64,000 nucleotides of DNA from Vibrio parahaemolyticus (lineage in GTDB: Bacteria; Pseudomonadota; Gammaproteobacteria; Enterobacterales; Vibrionaceae): contig NZ_UHIL01000002.1 in assembly GCF_900460535.1 (NCBI RefSeq), positions 558,001 through 622,000 of the forward strand, read 5' to 3'. Below, in pieces: positions 39,481-47,957 of the stretch (positions within the stretch are counted from its first letter, which is position 1; each line of letters begins with the position of its first letter). The notes under the pieces were generated by a model. The model did no database searches. It was not told the origin of the DNA and was given only the letters and a program-made list of their open reading frames with translations. A program made the translations under genes and the position numbers.

Positions 39481-39784
39481 AAGCTTTATTTTTGGGCACA
39501 AGATCTCATATAAACTGATATTGCCTATATAAATTTTTGCAAAAAACAAAAAATAATTGCATTATGCAATTTCAAAATGCAACTTAGGTAATTTATTAAC
39601 AATTGAGTTAGTCAAAATGTAAATGAAAATAAAATGTTAACGAGTTGAAAGTTCGCTGTTCTCGCCTTTTCCTGGGATTGATTCATAAGCAACCACTCAA
39701 ATATTAACTACGACACTATTTCATACTTTTTTCGCAACAATCTTTGTATACTCTGTGCCAACTACATGACTTAGCACTAAAGAA
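39481..39784. other. AT-rich region upstream of popT
   Basis: No gene is seen. It is strongly AT-rich with A/T tracts and presumably holds the popT promoter. Confidence 0.5.
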
Positions 39785-40702
39785 ATGAACTATCTAATTA
39801 CTTTCTTCAAAGGAATAGCCATGGGTGCAGCCGACGTTGTCCCTGGCGTGTCGGGCGGTACTATCGCATTCATAACTGGCATTTACGATACACTGCTTGA
39901 AAGCATTCGTCGTATTAACCCGTCTCTTTTCTCTATCTGGCGAAAAGACGGTTTTAAAGCCGCATTCAATCATATTAATGGCTTTTTCCTTATTGCTCTG
40001 TTTGCTGGCATCTTGTCGAGCATTGCAACCTTAGCGAAGTTGATCACATGGCTGCTAGACACTCATCCGATCCCTATTTGGTCGTTCTTCTTCGGCCTCA
40101 TTTTGGTCTCTGTGTATCACATCCTCCGTCAGGTAGAGAAACGCGATGCGATTCGTTTCGTGACTCTTCTACTGGGCGTCGGCTTTGCGTATAGCATTAC
40201 GGTGCTGAAACCACTGCATCTTGAACCTACCGCTATTAATACGCTGATTGCAGGTGCGATCGCAATTTGTGCGATGATCCTCCCTGGTATCTCAGGCAGC
40301 TTCATCCTGCTACTGATCGGTATGTATACTCCGGTACTTGCGGCCGTAAAAGGCTTCCAAGTGGATACGTTGGCGCTGTTTTTATCGGGCTGCGTGATTG
40401 GCCTACTTTCTTTCTCTCATCTGCTCTCGTGGTTACTACGCAAGTTCCGCGACTTCACGCTGATGTTCTTAACTGGTTTGATGATCGGTACACTACCTAA
40501 AATCTGGCCTTGGAAAGAAACCTTAACATGGCGTACGAACTCGAAAGGCGAACAAGTACCGTTACTACAACACAACTTGTCTCCATTTGAATTTGAACAC
40601 ATTACCTCTCAACCATCGCAGCTAGTGATTGCGGTCGTAATGATGCTGGCTGCTATTGCGTTGGTTTTAGGTCTCGAAAAGTTCGCAGACTCTGACAAAT
40701 AA
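39785..40702 (+). CDS. popT: DUF368 undecaprenyl-phosphate translocase (PopT)
   Basis: A 305-residue polytopic membrane protein opening with the DUF368 signature FFKGIAMGAADVVPGVSGGT. It has the internal pseudo-repeat of that motif, AICAMILPGISGSFILLLIG, near residue 165. DUF368 proteins were shown to recycle undecaprenyl phosphate across the inner membrane, and in V. cholerae the protein matters at alkaline pH. Two inverted repeats, each starting with a PG.SGG-type re-entrant loop, are visible. The ribosome site is weak. It is a single gene followed by a terminator. Confidence 0.92.
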   Translation: MNYLITFFKGIAMGAADVVPGVSGGTIAFITGIYDTLLESIRRINPSLFSIWRKDGFKAAFNHINGFFLIALFAGILSSIATLAKLITWLLDTHPIPIWSFFFGLILVSVYHILRQVEKRDAIRFVTLLLGVGFAYSITVLKPLHLEPTAINTLIAGAIAICAMILPGISGSFILLLIGMYTPVLAAVKGFQVDTLALFLSGCVIGLLSFSHLLSWLLRKFRDFTLMFLTGLMIGTLPKIWPWKETLTWRTNSKGEQVPLLQHNLSPFEFEHITSQPSQLVIAVVMMLAAIALVLGLEKFADSDK

Positions 40703-40722
40703 ACCGCGCAGCACATTCATAG

Positions 40723-40748
40723 AAAACGGAGCCATTGGCTCCGTTTTT
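40723..40748 (+). terminator. Terminator of popT
   Basis: A stem AAAACGGAGCC/GGCTCCGTTTT is followed by T-rich sequence. Confidence 0.88.
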
Positions 40749-40947
40749 GTTTTTAGGGCGTAGAAAAAGCCGACAATTCGGTGGTTCGGCACACGCTCTC
40801 AACCCAAGTCCGACTCACAATGAGTCGTTAACTCATTCATCTCAAAATCATTTAGGTATAACGCACAAATTGTCGAGGAGACGCCTTGGCGAGTTACACA
40901 TATGTGCTACGATGCGGTTAATGTTAAGTGATAAATGCTGAACCTTA

Positions 40948-41373
40948 ATGAAAGTGTTAAAAATTGCCGCCATTGCGGTCGCACTCGTTGCGGGATTCTA
41001 CGCCCCGACGCTGCTCAAGAGTTTCTCTTCTTCCTCGACAGTCAAACCACTTGATGAGTACTGCCTGCTCTCGACAACGGCATGTGTCCAACAAGGTGTC
41101 ACCATGACACTCAATGTCGATAACGCTCAGCCCCTTATTCCTGCTAAATTCGATGTCGAATGGAACAAAAGTGACGCAGAGCAGTTGGTTCTGAGCCTTT
41201 CAGGAAGAGAAATGGAAATGGGTGAGCCGAAGTTTCTCCTCAAGAAAATAGCACCTGGAAAATACTCTGGCGAAGTCGTGTTGCCCGTTTGCACTCAAGA
41301 ATCGATGACGTGGGTCGGAGAACTGACCGACGGACAATCCACCATCTATCCCGCCATCAAAATGCAAAGATAA
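40948..41373 (+). CDS. Exported protein of unknown function in a copper-delivery operon
   Basis: A 141-residue protein with one N-terminal hydrophobic segment (IAAIAVALVAGFYAPTLL) that may be a signal or an anchor, then a beta-rich domain with three Cys and a Met-rich stretch (GREMEMGEPKF). The layout (short strands, EMEMG, APGKYSGEVVLP) recalls FixH/YtkA-like Ig-fold domains, but I cannot name a family with confidence. It lies 9 bp before the Sco gene and is surely co-transcribed with it. A role in copper handling for cytochrome oxidase is inferred from context. Confidence 0.75.
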   Translation: MKVLKIAAIAVALVAGFYAPTLLKSFSSSSTVKPLDEYCLLSTTACVQQGVTMTLNVDNAQPLIPAKFDVEWNKSDAEQLVLSLSGREMEMGEPKFLLKKIAPGKYSGEVVLPVCTQESMTWVGELTDGQSTIYPAIKMQR

Positions 41374-41382
41374 GGAATCATT

Positions 41383-41997
41383 ATGAGCCGCAATTGGTCT
41401 CTCTTTCTCGTAGTCGCATTCGTACTGGGTTTCGGTACTAAAACCTATTTAGATAGCCTAGATAAACCCGCAGACGTTTCAGAAACAACCTCGTCAGAAC
41501 AAAGCGTGTTGTTTGGCGAAAACAATCAACCAGTCAACGTCTTTGATGTGAACGACCCTCGTATTCGTATCGTGTATTTCGGTTTTACTCGTTGCCCTGA
41601 TGTCTGCCCAACGTCGCTCGCGATGCTGGCAGGTGCACTAAATCAAATCAGCGATGAGCAAAAAGCGCAGCTGCGCCCGATGTTTATCTCTCTCGATCCA
41701 GAACGTGATGAAGCGGACGCGTCCGCAAAATATGCGCACTACTTCCACCCTATGATTGAAGGTCTATCTGCGCCGTTGGACATCACGACGCCACTTGCTC
41801 ACCGCTACGGCGTTATTTTCCGTAAAACCGAATTAGAAGGCTCGGAGCTGAAGTACACCCTTGACCACAGCTCTTACTTCTACTTCCTCAAACCGGACGG
41901 CACGTTGATCACCAAAGTGCCACACACGCTAACGCCTGCGCCGATTGTTGAAGCAATTTCAAAACTCACCACTAAGGAAGGCTCGAATGAAGGCTAA
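41383..41997 (+). CDS. SCO1/SenC family copper chaperone
   Basis: A 204-residue protein with an N-terminal anchor (LFLVVAFVLGFGTKTYL) and a thioredoxin-like domain. It has the Sco copper site: CPDVCP (two Cys in CxxxC) and the distal His in LDHSSYFYF. Sco proteins insert copper into the CuA site of cytochrome c oxidase or keep its thiols reduced. AAGGAA precedes the ATG. Its 3' end overlaps the next gene by 11 bp, indicating coupling. Confidence 0.93.
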   Translation: MSRNWSLFLVVAFVLGFGTKTYLDSLDKPADVSETTSSEQSVLFGENNQPVNVFDVNDPRIRIVYFGFTRCPDVCPTSLAMLAGALNQISDEQKAQLRPMFISLDPERDEADASAKYAHYFHPMIEGLSAPLDITTPLAHRYGVIFRKTELEGSELKYTLDHSSYFYFLKPDGTLITKVPHTLTPAPIVEAISKLTTKEGSNEG

Positions 41998-42448
41998 TCA
42001 ACTGTTCAAAACATTGGCTTTGGGTGCATTACTGCTCAGCCCTTTAGCTCAGGCTAAGCTCGATGTCATGGCGCACGAACCGTATGCGCGTGCTATGGCT
42101 CCGGGTGCAACCACCAGCGCCGTCTTCGTAACCTTTGCCAACCGCAGCCAAGACGACATCAATATCGTTGCCGCAGAAACGCCAGCAGCGGGCAAAGTCG
42201 AATTGCACGATGTCATTAAAGACGGCGATGTGATGAAAATGCGCCAAATCGACCGCATCACGCTAGGCGCAAAAGAGACCACCGAGCTAAAACCGGGCAG
42301 CTTACACATCATGCTGTTTGATTTGAAAACGCCGCTCAATGAAGGGGATGAAATCGAAGTAACCGTGACTTACGATAACGGCCAAAAGCAGAGCTTTAAC
42401 GCGCCAGTGAAAAAAGTGATGGCAGGGATGAAACATACAGCCCACTAA
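41987..42448 (+). CDS. Periplasmic copper chaperone PCu(A)C
   Basis: A protein of about 153 residues with a signal peptide (cleavage after AQA). The copper site is readable: the first His in VELHDVI, Met residues in DVMKMR and the HxM in SLHIML. PCu(A)C proteins carry Cu(I) to the oxidase CuA centre together with Sco. ATG at 41987 is chosen because AAGGAAG precedes it and a signal peptide then follows directly; the start lies inside the sco gene. The His-rich end (MKHTAH) may also bind metal. Confidence 0.92.
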   Translation: MKANQLFKTLALGALLLSPLAQAKLDVMAHEPYARAMAPGATTSAVFVTFANRSQDDINIVAAETPAAGKVELHDVIKDGDVMKMRQIDRITLGAKETTELKPGSLHIMLFDLKTPLNEGDEIEVTVTYDNGQKQSFNAPVKKVMAGMKHTAH

Positions 42449-42457
42449 AATCGAATT

Positions 42458-42485
42458 AGGCTCCTCATTAGGAGCCTTTGTTTTC
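42458..42485 (+). terminator. Terminator of the copper-delivery operon
   Basis: A stem AGGCTCCT/AGGAGCCT is followed by T-rich sequence. Confidence 0.85.
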
Positions 42486-42624
42486 TTCGCTCTCTCGCAG
42501 CGCAATGGCGATTTTATTTAAAAATGTAAATCTGTGCTTTATGCCCCATACAACACACCTCCCTCTTCGCTATAACTCTATTTCCTTGTTTCCGCATCTA
42601 ACCCTGTTCCCGAGATAACTCTTT

Positions 42625-42921
42625 ATGTTTCAAGCTCTCAAACGCGTTTTCAGTTTTTTGACTCAAACCAATCCAAATGTCGAGCAAGACGTGGACACCA
42701 TTATTGCCGCAATTGGTGGCCTCGATAACGTGGTGGAAACCGGGGCGTGTGCAACGCGGCTAAGACTCACGCTGCGCTCTACTGCTGTCGTAGATAAAGA
42801 GGCCTTAAAGAAACATGGCGCTCATGGTGTTGTTGTGTTGGATGAACGTCATATCCAAATCATATACGGTTTGAAAGCCAACACGTATTCGCAGATCATG
42901 GAAGAACGAATGACAAGCTAG
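42625..42921 (+). CDS. Stand-alone PTS EIIB domain protein (glucose/GlcNAc class)
   Basis: A 98-residue protein consisting of one EIIB fold: IIAAIGGLDNVVETGACATRLRLTLRST with the phospho-accepting Cys in the GACATRLR motif, then a typical second half (HGAHGVVVLDERHIQIIYGL). An N-terminal amphipathic helix replaces the usual EIIC domain. No EIIC or EIIA is adjacent, so it must act with components elsewhere or as a phosphorylation sensor. It is a single gene. The ribosome site (GAGATAA) is modest. Confidence 0.88.
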   Translation: MFQALKRVFSFLTQTNPNVEQDVDTIIAAIGGLDNVVETGACATRLRLTLRSTAVVDKEALKKHGAHGVVVLDERHIQIIYGLKANTYSQIMEERMTS

Positions 42922-43054
42922 GCGCTCGTAGCAACTCTCCTAGCAAACTAAGCGGTGATTTTGCTACCCACAAATAAAAAGGGCAGCTATACTCTCCTCG
43001 TTTCATTAACCAAAGAATGAACTCACCAACGTATCAACTAACTAAAGAGGACAC

Positions 43055-43099
43055 ATGATGATTGTATTGAATAGCACTAACTGGGCATCGCAAGGGTAA
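43055..43099 (+). CDS. Putative 14-codon leader peptide upstream of rsgA
   Basis: ATGATG ... TAA encodes MMIVLNSTNWASQG. A good AAAGAGG ribosome site lies at 43044-43050, correctly spaced for the second ATG (43058). It is followed by a structured region ahead of rsgA. Too short for homology; translation is inferred only from the ribosome site and position. Confidence 0.4.
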   Translation: MMIVLNSTNWASQG

Positions 43100-43117
43100 A
43101 CCTAACCGCACCAACTC

Positions 43118-43221
43118 TGTGGCATAACCACAACTCCCCTTCTCTGCCCGGTCTTCACCGGGGTCAACTCTATCCGAATTAGACCCTAATGCGATTTGTA
43201 TTAAGGCGCTTTGTTGCGTCT
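43118..43221 (+). promoter_or_regulatory. Structured 5' leader of rsgA (candidate attenuator or riboregulator)
   Basis: Four stems follow the leader ORF: TGTGG/CCACA (43118-43132), CCCGGT/ACCGGG with a CTTC loop (43147-43162), GGGTC/GACCC (43161-43186) and AGGCGC/GCGTCT (43204-43221) just before the rsgA ribosome site. The second and third stems share bases 43161-43162, so they compete. It matches no riboswitch class I know. Confidence 0.4.
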
Positions 43222-43235
43222 GGGATAATTCAACA

Positions 43236-44312
43236 ATGAATCAAACACATACTTTTTGTGACACATTAATTTCTACTTCAAACCCATTAAAACGATTGGG
43301 TTGGAAACCATTTTTTCAGCAACAACTGACACTAGACGACTACGACAATACGATCTTTGCACGCGTGATCGCGCATCACCGAAGTGGTTATTTATTGGCA
43401 ACAGAAGCAGGGCAAGTTCACCTTAATGTCCACCACTCTCTGCCCAATATGACCGTCGGAGACTGGGTGATCTTAAATGAAGATCAGCAATTTGTTCGCT
43501 TACTGGATCGCTTGAGCCTCTTTAGCCGCAAAGCGGCGGGCAGCAAAGTGGCAGAGCAACTCATCGCGGCCAATGTCGATACGGTGTTTATCGTCTGCTC
43601 ACTCAATCACGATTTCAACTTAAGCCGTATTGAACGTTACTTAGCCTTAGTTCACGAAGCTGACGTCGAGCCCGTTATCGTGCTTTCCAAAGCCGATTTG
43701 TGCGACAACGTCGATGAACTCAAAAGCCAAGTACAGAAGCTAGACCCTCTGCTAGTCATTGAGACGGTCAACGGCTTAGATGCAGAAAGTACTTCTAAGC
43801 TCATGAGCTGGTGTAATGAAGGGCAAACCGTTGCTTTTATCGGTTCATCAGGGGTGGGTAAGTCAACGCTGGTCAACGCGTTACTTGGTCAACAGGAACA
43901 ATCGACAGGGCATATCCGTGAAGACGACAGCAAAGGACGCCATACGACGACCTCGCGCTCGATTCACCTATTACCTGCAGGCGGGATTTTGATCGATACT
44001 CCAGGAATGCGAGAAATCCAACTCGTCGATTGCGAAGCTGGTGTCAGCGAAGCCTTTGCTGACGTTGAAGCGCTTGCCGAGCATTGTCGATTTGGTGATT
44101 GTAAACACCAAACCGAGCCAGGTTGCGCCGTTCAAGCGGCCATTGAAAATGGCTCTCTTGAAGTTCGCCGTTTCAACAATTATCAAAAGCTGCTGCGAGA
44201 ACAAGCCTTTAATGGCGCGACCTTAGCAGAGCAACGAGCTCAGAGCCGACAATTTGGCAAACTCACTCGCAATGTGATGAGTGATAAACGCAAACGTCAG
44301 CAAAGTTACTGA
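43236..44312 (+). CDS. rsgA: Ribosome small-subunit-dependent GTPase RsgA (YjeQ family)
   Basis: A 358-residue circularly permuted GTPase: an N-terminal OB fold (about 35-110), G4 SKAD, then G1 [10 protein letters not shown]3 DTPGMRE, and a C-terminal zinc-binding domain with the Cys/His set HCRFGDCKH...GC. It aids 30S maturation in a GTP-dependent way. Vibrio genomes usually carry another rsgA next to orn/psd-type genes, so this copy may be a paralogue; the permuted order and all ligands are intact here. A structured leader with a small ORF precedes it, and a terminator follows. Confidence 0.92.
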   Translation: MNQTHTFCDTLISTSNPLKRLGWKPFFQQQLTLDDYDNTIFARVIAHHRSGYLLATEAGQVHLNVHHSLPNMTVGDWVILNEDQQFVRLLDRLSLFSRKAAGSKVAEQLIAANVDTVFIVCSLNHDFNLSRIERYLALVHEADVEPVIVLSKADLCDNVDELKSQVQKLDPLLVIETVNGLDAESTSKLMSWCNEGQTVAFIGSSGVGKSTLVNALLGQQEQSTGHIREDDSKGRHTTTSRSIHLLPAGGILIDTPGMREIQLVDCEAGVSEAFADVEALAEHCRFGDCKHQTEPGCAVQAAIENGSLEVRRFNNYQKLLREQAFNGATLAEQRAQSRQFGKLTRNVMSDKRKRQQSY

Positions 44313-44341
44313 GTTGTTAGATTTGAGTTGTCAATAAATTC

Positions 44342-44366
44342 AAAGGAGACTTTCGTCTCCTTTTTA
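44342..44366 (+). terminator. Terminator of rsgA
   Basis: A stem AAAGGAGAC/GTCTCCTTT is followed by T-rich sequence. Confidence 0.85.
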
Positions 44367-44667
44367 ATAACTTTATTAAAAACCATTACTCATAACCAAC
44401 GAGATTTTTCAACATAAAAATCTCGTTTAGATAACATCGAGCAAACATTTAATCCAAAAACAAACTAAAACTAGACACAAAATATTACCAAGCTAAGATA
44501 TGTGATATTCAGCAAGAAAATGGCTGAATTTATAAAAACAGGATAATTGATAATCATGTTCTTAGCGCACAGAAGCAATGCTCATTCCTTGTTCATCAAG
44601 GGCATTATCGCCGTGTAATGTTTGGCTATTGCCCTGCCGCTCTGACATAAAATTGCAGGAATGACGT
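44367..44667. other. Intergenic region upstream of sstT
   Basis: No gene or RNA is supported. It is AT-rich in its first two thirds and presumably contains the sstT promoter. Confidence 0.5.
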
Positions 44668-45885
44668 ATGCAACACAACAGCCTCGTTGCCCGATATGCT
44701 CGCGGTAACCTCGTTCTCCAGATCCTTGTCGGTATTGTCTTTGGTATTTTGCTCGCAACAGTTTCACCAAGCCATGCTGAAAGCGTTGGACTGATTGGTA
44801 GCCTTTTTGTAGGCGCTCTTAAAGCCATCGCACCGATCCTAGTGTTTATTTTGGTTGCCGCTTCAATCGCGAACCAAAAGAAAAACCAACACACTTACAT
44901 GCGCCCAATCGTTGTTTTGTACCTAATGGGTACGTTCTTCGCAGCGCTTGCAGCCGTGGTTCTAAGCTTCCTTTTCCCGACCCATCTAACGCTTGTAACC
45001 GGCGCTGAAGGTGCAACTCCTCCTCAAGGTATTGCAGAAATCCTACGAACATTGCTGTTTAAACTGGTTGATAACCCAGTAAACGCACTAGTAGAAGCGA
45101 ACTACATCGGTATTCTTGCTTGGGGTGTGGGTCTTGGCCTTGCTCTTCACCACGCATCAGCAACAACGAAAGCGGTATTTGAAGACCTAAGCCACAGTGT
45201 TTCTCACATTGTTCGCTTCATCATCCGTCTTGCACCATTTGGTATCTTTGGTCTGGTTGCTTCAACTTTCGCGACAACGGGCTTCAGCGCGCTAGCAAGC
45301 TACGCTCACCTTCTTGCGGTTCTACTTGGCGCAATGATGATTATCGCGCTAGTAGTAAACCCAGCGATCGTATTCTTCAAAACCAAACAAAACCCGTACC
45401 CATTGGTATTCCAATGTCTACGTGAAAGTGGCGTAACAGCGTTCTTCACTCGCTCAAGTGCAGCGAACATCCCAGTAAACATGGCGCTATGTGAGAAGTT
45501 AGACTTAGACGAAGACACTTACTCAGTATCTATCCCTCTGGGTGCAACCATCAACATGGCTGGTGCAGCAATCACTATCACAACGCTAACGCTGGCTGCA
45601 GTGCACACAATGGGTATTGAAGTTGACCTAATGACAGCGCTACTTCTAAGTGTTGTCGCGGCGGTTTCTGCATGTGGTGCTTCTGGTGTTGCGGGCGGTT
45701 CTCTACTGCTTATCCCTCTAGCGTGTGGTTTGTTTGGCATATCAAACGACGTAGCAATGCAGGTGGTAGCGGTTGGTTTCATCATCGGTGTGATTCAAGA
45801 CTCTGCTGAAACAGCGCTAAACAGTTCAACAGACGTTATCTTTACCGCTGCTGTTTGCCGTTCAGAACAGCAAAAAAGCCAGTAA
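44668..45885 (+). CDS. sstT: Serine/threonine:Na+ symporter SstT
   Basis: A 405-residue DAACS transporter with about eight helices and two re-entrant hairpins. The SstT-type opening ([20 protein letters not shown]), the serine-rich hairpin [12 protein letters not shown], the INMAGAA motif and the second hairpin [20 protein letters not shown] mark it as SstT rather than a glutamate carrier. It imports serine and threonine with Na+. AGGA precedes the ATG. It is a single gene with a strong terminator. Confidence 0.95.
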
Positions 45886-45903
45886 GATAAACATTGAATA
45901 ATA

Positions 45904-45932
45904 GAAAGGGGAGCCTGTTGGCTCCCCTTTTT
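45904..45932 (+). terminator. Terminator of sstT
   Basis: A stem AAAGGGGAGCC/GGCTCCCCTTT is followed by T-rich sequence. Confidence 0.9.
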
Positions 45933-46106
45933 CGTTGTCGATAATTTATTGTCGATAGAATATGCATTCGGTATCACTTATTGATCACCAATAAACTTTC
46001 TGTCAGTTTTTTCTGAAACACGGGATTTACCCTTAAATTTTCAAGATTCGATGCGTAGAATGCCGCCCCATTGTATGAATGGTCGATTTAATTTGAGGGC
46101 AAACGA

Positions 46107-46601
46107 ATGAGATGGTTGTCTAGTTTCTCATTGAAAGAGTGGTTGTTCGCTGCTGTTTTACTAGGCGGAATCTCTGCTTATGCACTCCACCATTCGAACC
46201 AGCGTACGTCCGACGCCCGCTCTGCTGCCATTCAAGTTTTGTTTGCCGACATGCAGTACTACGTCTCCATTCTCAACGCCAATGCGAAAGCGTTCAACCA
46301 AGAGAATGGCGCAAACCAATGTGTCCTGACGGCTGTGGGCTATCAAGAGTTTTACAACGGCTACCCAGAAACGCAAAGCGAATGTGGCGAACACCTTGGC
46401 TTTTTCGACAACATGACGATCTCAGACGAAATGAAGCAAGCGAACTTGGTGTTCATAGAAAACAACACTTATTCGATAGTCGGCTACGGCCGTAATGACT
46501 CACCAGAAGCCTTGATGCAAGGCAAATGCTACGCCTATTACCGATTGGAAGGCGCAGGAAAAGACGGACACAGTTTTAAAGTCGATACGTCCCAATGTTA
46601 G
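46107..46601 (+). CDS. Orphan type IV pilin-like protein (hypothetical)
   Basis: A 164-residue protein. After a six-residue leader it reads S|FSLKE followed by a hydrophobic helix (WLFAAVLLGGISAYALHH). This is the pilin/pseudopilin pattern with Phe at +1 and Glu at +5, but with Ser in place of the usual Gly at -1. The helix continues as an amphipathic stretch, and a globular domain with four Cys ends in a Cys pair (GKCYAYYRLEG ... DTSQC) resembling a pilin D-loop. No other pilus gene is nearby. GAGGG precedes the ATG. The pilin reading is inference; it could be a simple membrane-anchored periplasmic protein. Confidence 0.72.
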   Translation: MRWLSSFSLKEWLFAAVLLGGISAYALHHSNQRTSDARSAAIQVLFADMQYYVSILNANAKAFNQENGANQCVLTAVGYQEFYNGYPETQSECGEHLGFFDNMTISDEMKQANLVFIENNTYSIVGYGRNDSPEALMQGKCYAYYRLEGAGKDGHSFKVDTSQC

Positions 46602-46607
46602 CGATCA

Positions 46608-46634
46608 AAAAAGGAGCCGCCGGGCTCCTTTTTT
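46608..46634. terminator. Terminator after the pilin-like gene
   Basis: A stem AAAGGAGCC/GGCTCCTTT with T-runs on both sides also serves pdxY. Confidence 0.88.
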
Positions 46635-46650
46635 GTGTTCGAAAATAGCG

Positions 46651-47520
46651 TTACGCCATTTCTAGTTCCACTTCTTCAATTGGGAAGTGTTTGCTTGGTT
46701 CAACAAACTCTTGCTGCGCTGCGATGGTTTGCAGTTCCCATTCACCTGCATGGTAAGTGGCGCTTAACACTCCGTAACACGCATCGTGACAATGTTGGAA
46801 AGCTTGTTTAGGAGACCAACCTTTCAGCAATCCTGAAGTGAAGATCGCCGAGATAAGGTCGCCCACGCCAACAGGTTGTTTAGCAAACTCAAATTGAGGG
46901 CGCTTCGCAAGGTAAATGCCTTCTTGCGTAGCCAGTAGCATGTTAAAGCTGCCATTTTCTAGGCAGTAAAGGTGCTTAACTAGCACAACTTTTGGACCTT
47001 TCGCTAGCGCACGTTGGCATGCGGTGATCGCATCGTCTAGTGAGTGGATTTCCATCTCAGCAAATTGACTCAGCTCGAATTGGTTCGGAACGATCACGTC
47101 CGCCATTGGCATTAAACGAGTCAGAAGATTTTCAGCAATACCCGGAGCCACAATGCAGCCTTTGTCTGGCGCGCCCATCACAGGGTCGCAAACATAAAGT
47201 GCGTTCGGATTCGCTTGCTTCACTTTCGTCACGGTATCTTCAACAGCAAGGCATTGCTCTGCGCTGCCTTGGTAGCCGGTCAACACCGCTTGGCATTTTT
47301 CCAATGCACCGATGTTTCCAAGACCACGAACTAACTCGCTGATGTCTTCAGCCGCAAACGCTCGCCCAGTCCAACCTTCTTGATACTGAGTGTGGTTAGA
47401 AAATTGAACGGTATGAATCGGCCATACTTCGAAACCCATGCGTTGCATTGGGAAAACGGCACTGCTGTTACCAGCATGACCAAAAGAAACATGAGATTGT
47501 ATAGAGAGGATACCTTGCAT
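46651..47520 (-). CDS. pdxY: Pyridoxal kinase PdxY
   Basis: A 289-residue ribokinase-fold vitamin kinase. The opening [26 protein letters not shown] and the catalytic motif [12 protein letters not shown] (GxGD) match PdxY, as does the length (E. coli 287). It phosphorylates pyridoxal in the salvage pathway to PLP, the cofactor of MalP and SpeF encoded in this same window. The link is biochemical, not operonic. AGAGG precedes the ATG. Confidence 0.95.
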   Translation of the reverse strand: MQGILSIQSHVSFGHAGNSSAVFPMQRMGFEVWPIHTVQFSNHTQYQEGWTGRAFAAEDISELVRGLGNIGALEKCQAVLTGYQGSAEQCLAVEDTVTKVKQANPNALYVCDPVMGAPDKGCIVAPGIAENLLTRLMPMADVIVPNQFELSQFAEMEIHSLDDAITACQRALAKGPKVVLVKHLYCLENGSFNMLLATQEGIYLAKRPQFEFAKQPVGVGDLISAIFTSGLLKGWSPKQAFQHCHDACYGVLSATYHAGEWELQTIAAQQEFVEPSKHFPIEEVELEMA

Positions 47521-47621
47521 AGTACCTTACCTCTTATTGTTGTTATCGATAGTTCAAAGACAGCGGCAAGCGCCAGTTTTGCGAAACCAGTAGTGTATCC
47601 GACAAACCAAGATTCTCTAAC

Positions 47622-47810
47622 TCAATTCTCCTCAATATCTTCAGAGTAAGTTGGAGTGCTGGTTTTCAACACCATCTTCTTAATTTCCATTTTGTCTTTA
47701 TTCAGTGCGATTTCTAGGGTATCTCCTTCCCTTATCCCGAGCTGAGCCAGGATTGCGCTTGGAATGACTACGGCGGTATCGTCACCGATTTTAACAGGTT
47801 GACTTATCAT
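47622..47810 (-). CDS. AbrB/MazE/SpoVT-like DNA-binding protein (orphan antitoxin-like)
   Basis: A 62-residue protein whose first 45 residues form a swapped-hairpin AbrB domain (VKIGDDTAVVIPSAILAQLGIREGDTLEIAL), as in MazE-type antitoxins. GGAGG precedes the ATG. The usual toxin gene would overlap the 3' end, but the next gene on this strand is pdxY 101 bp away and no toxin frame is visible. It may be a solitary regulator or the remnant of a toxin-antitoxin pair. Confidence 0.82.
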   Translation of the reverse strand: MISQPVKIGDDTAVVIPSAILAQLGIREGDTLEIALNKDKMEIKKMVLKTSTPTYSEDIEEN

Positions 47811-47907
47811 CTTTCGTCCTCCAAATGTCGAAAATGAGTTTTCACGTCATTGGATGTCTAGCCTCAAATACTTTGAGCTGACTTGGATTTGGCGTAAATG
47901 CCTAAAA

Positions 47908-47946
47908 ACAAAGAGCCTTCCACACCGCGTTTGGGAAGGCTCTTTC
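47908..47946 (-). terminator. Terminator of the speF-potE operon
   Basis: A 12-bp stem AAAGAGCCTTCC/GGAAGGCTCTTT (47910-47945). Confidence 0.85.
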
Positions 47947-47957
47947 AGTATTATTTT

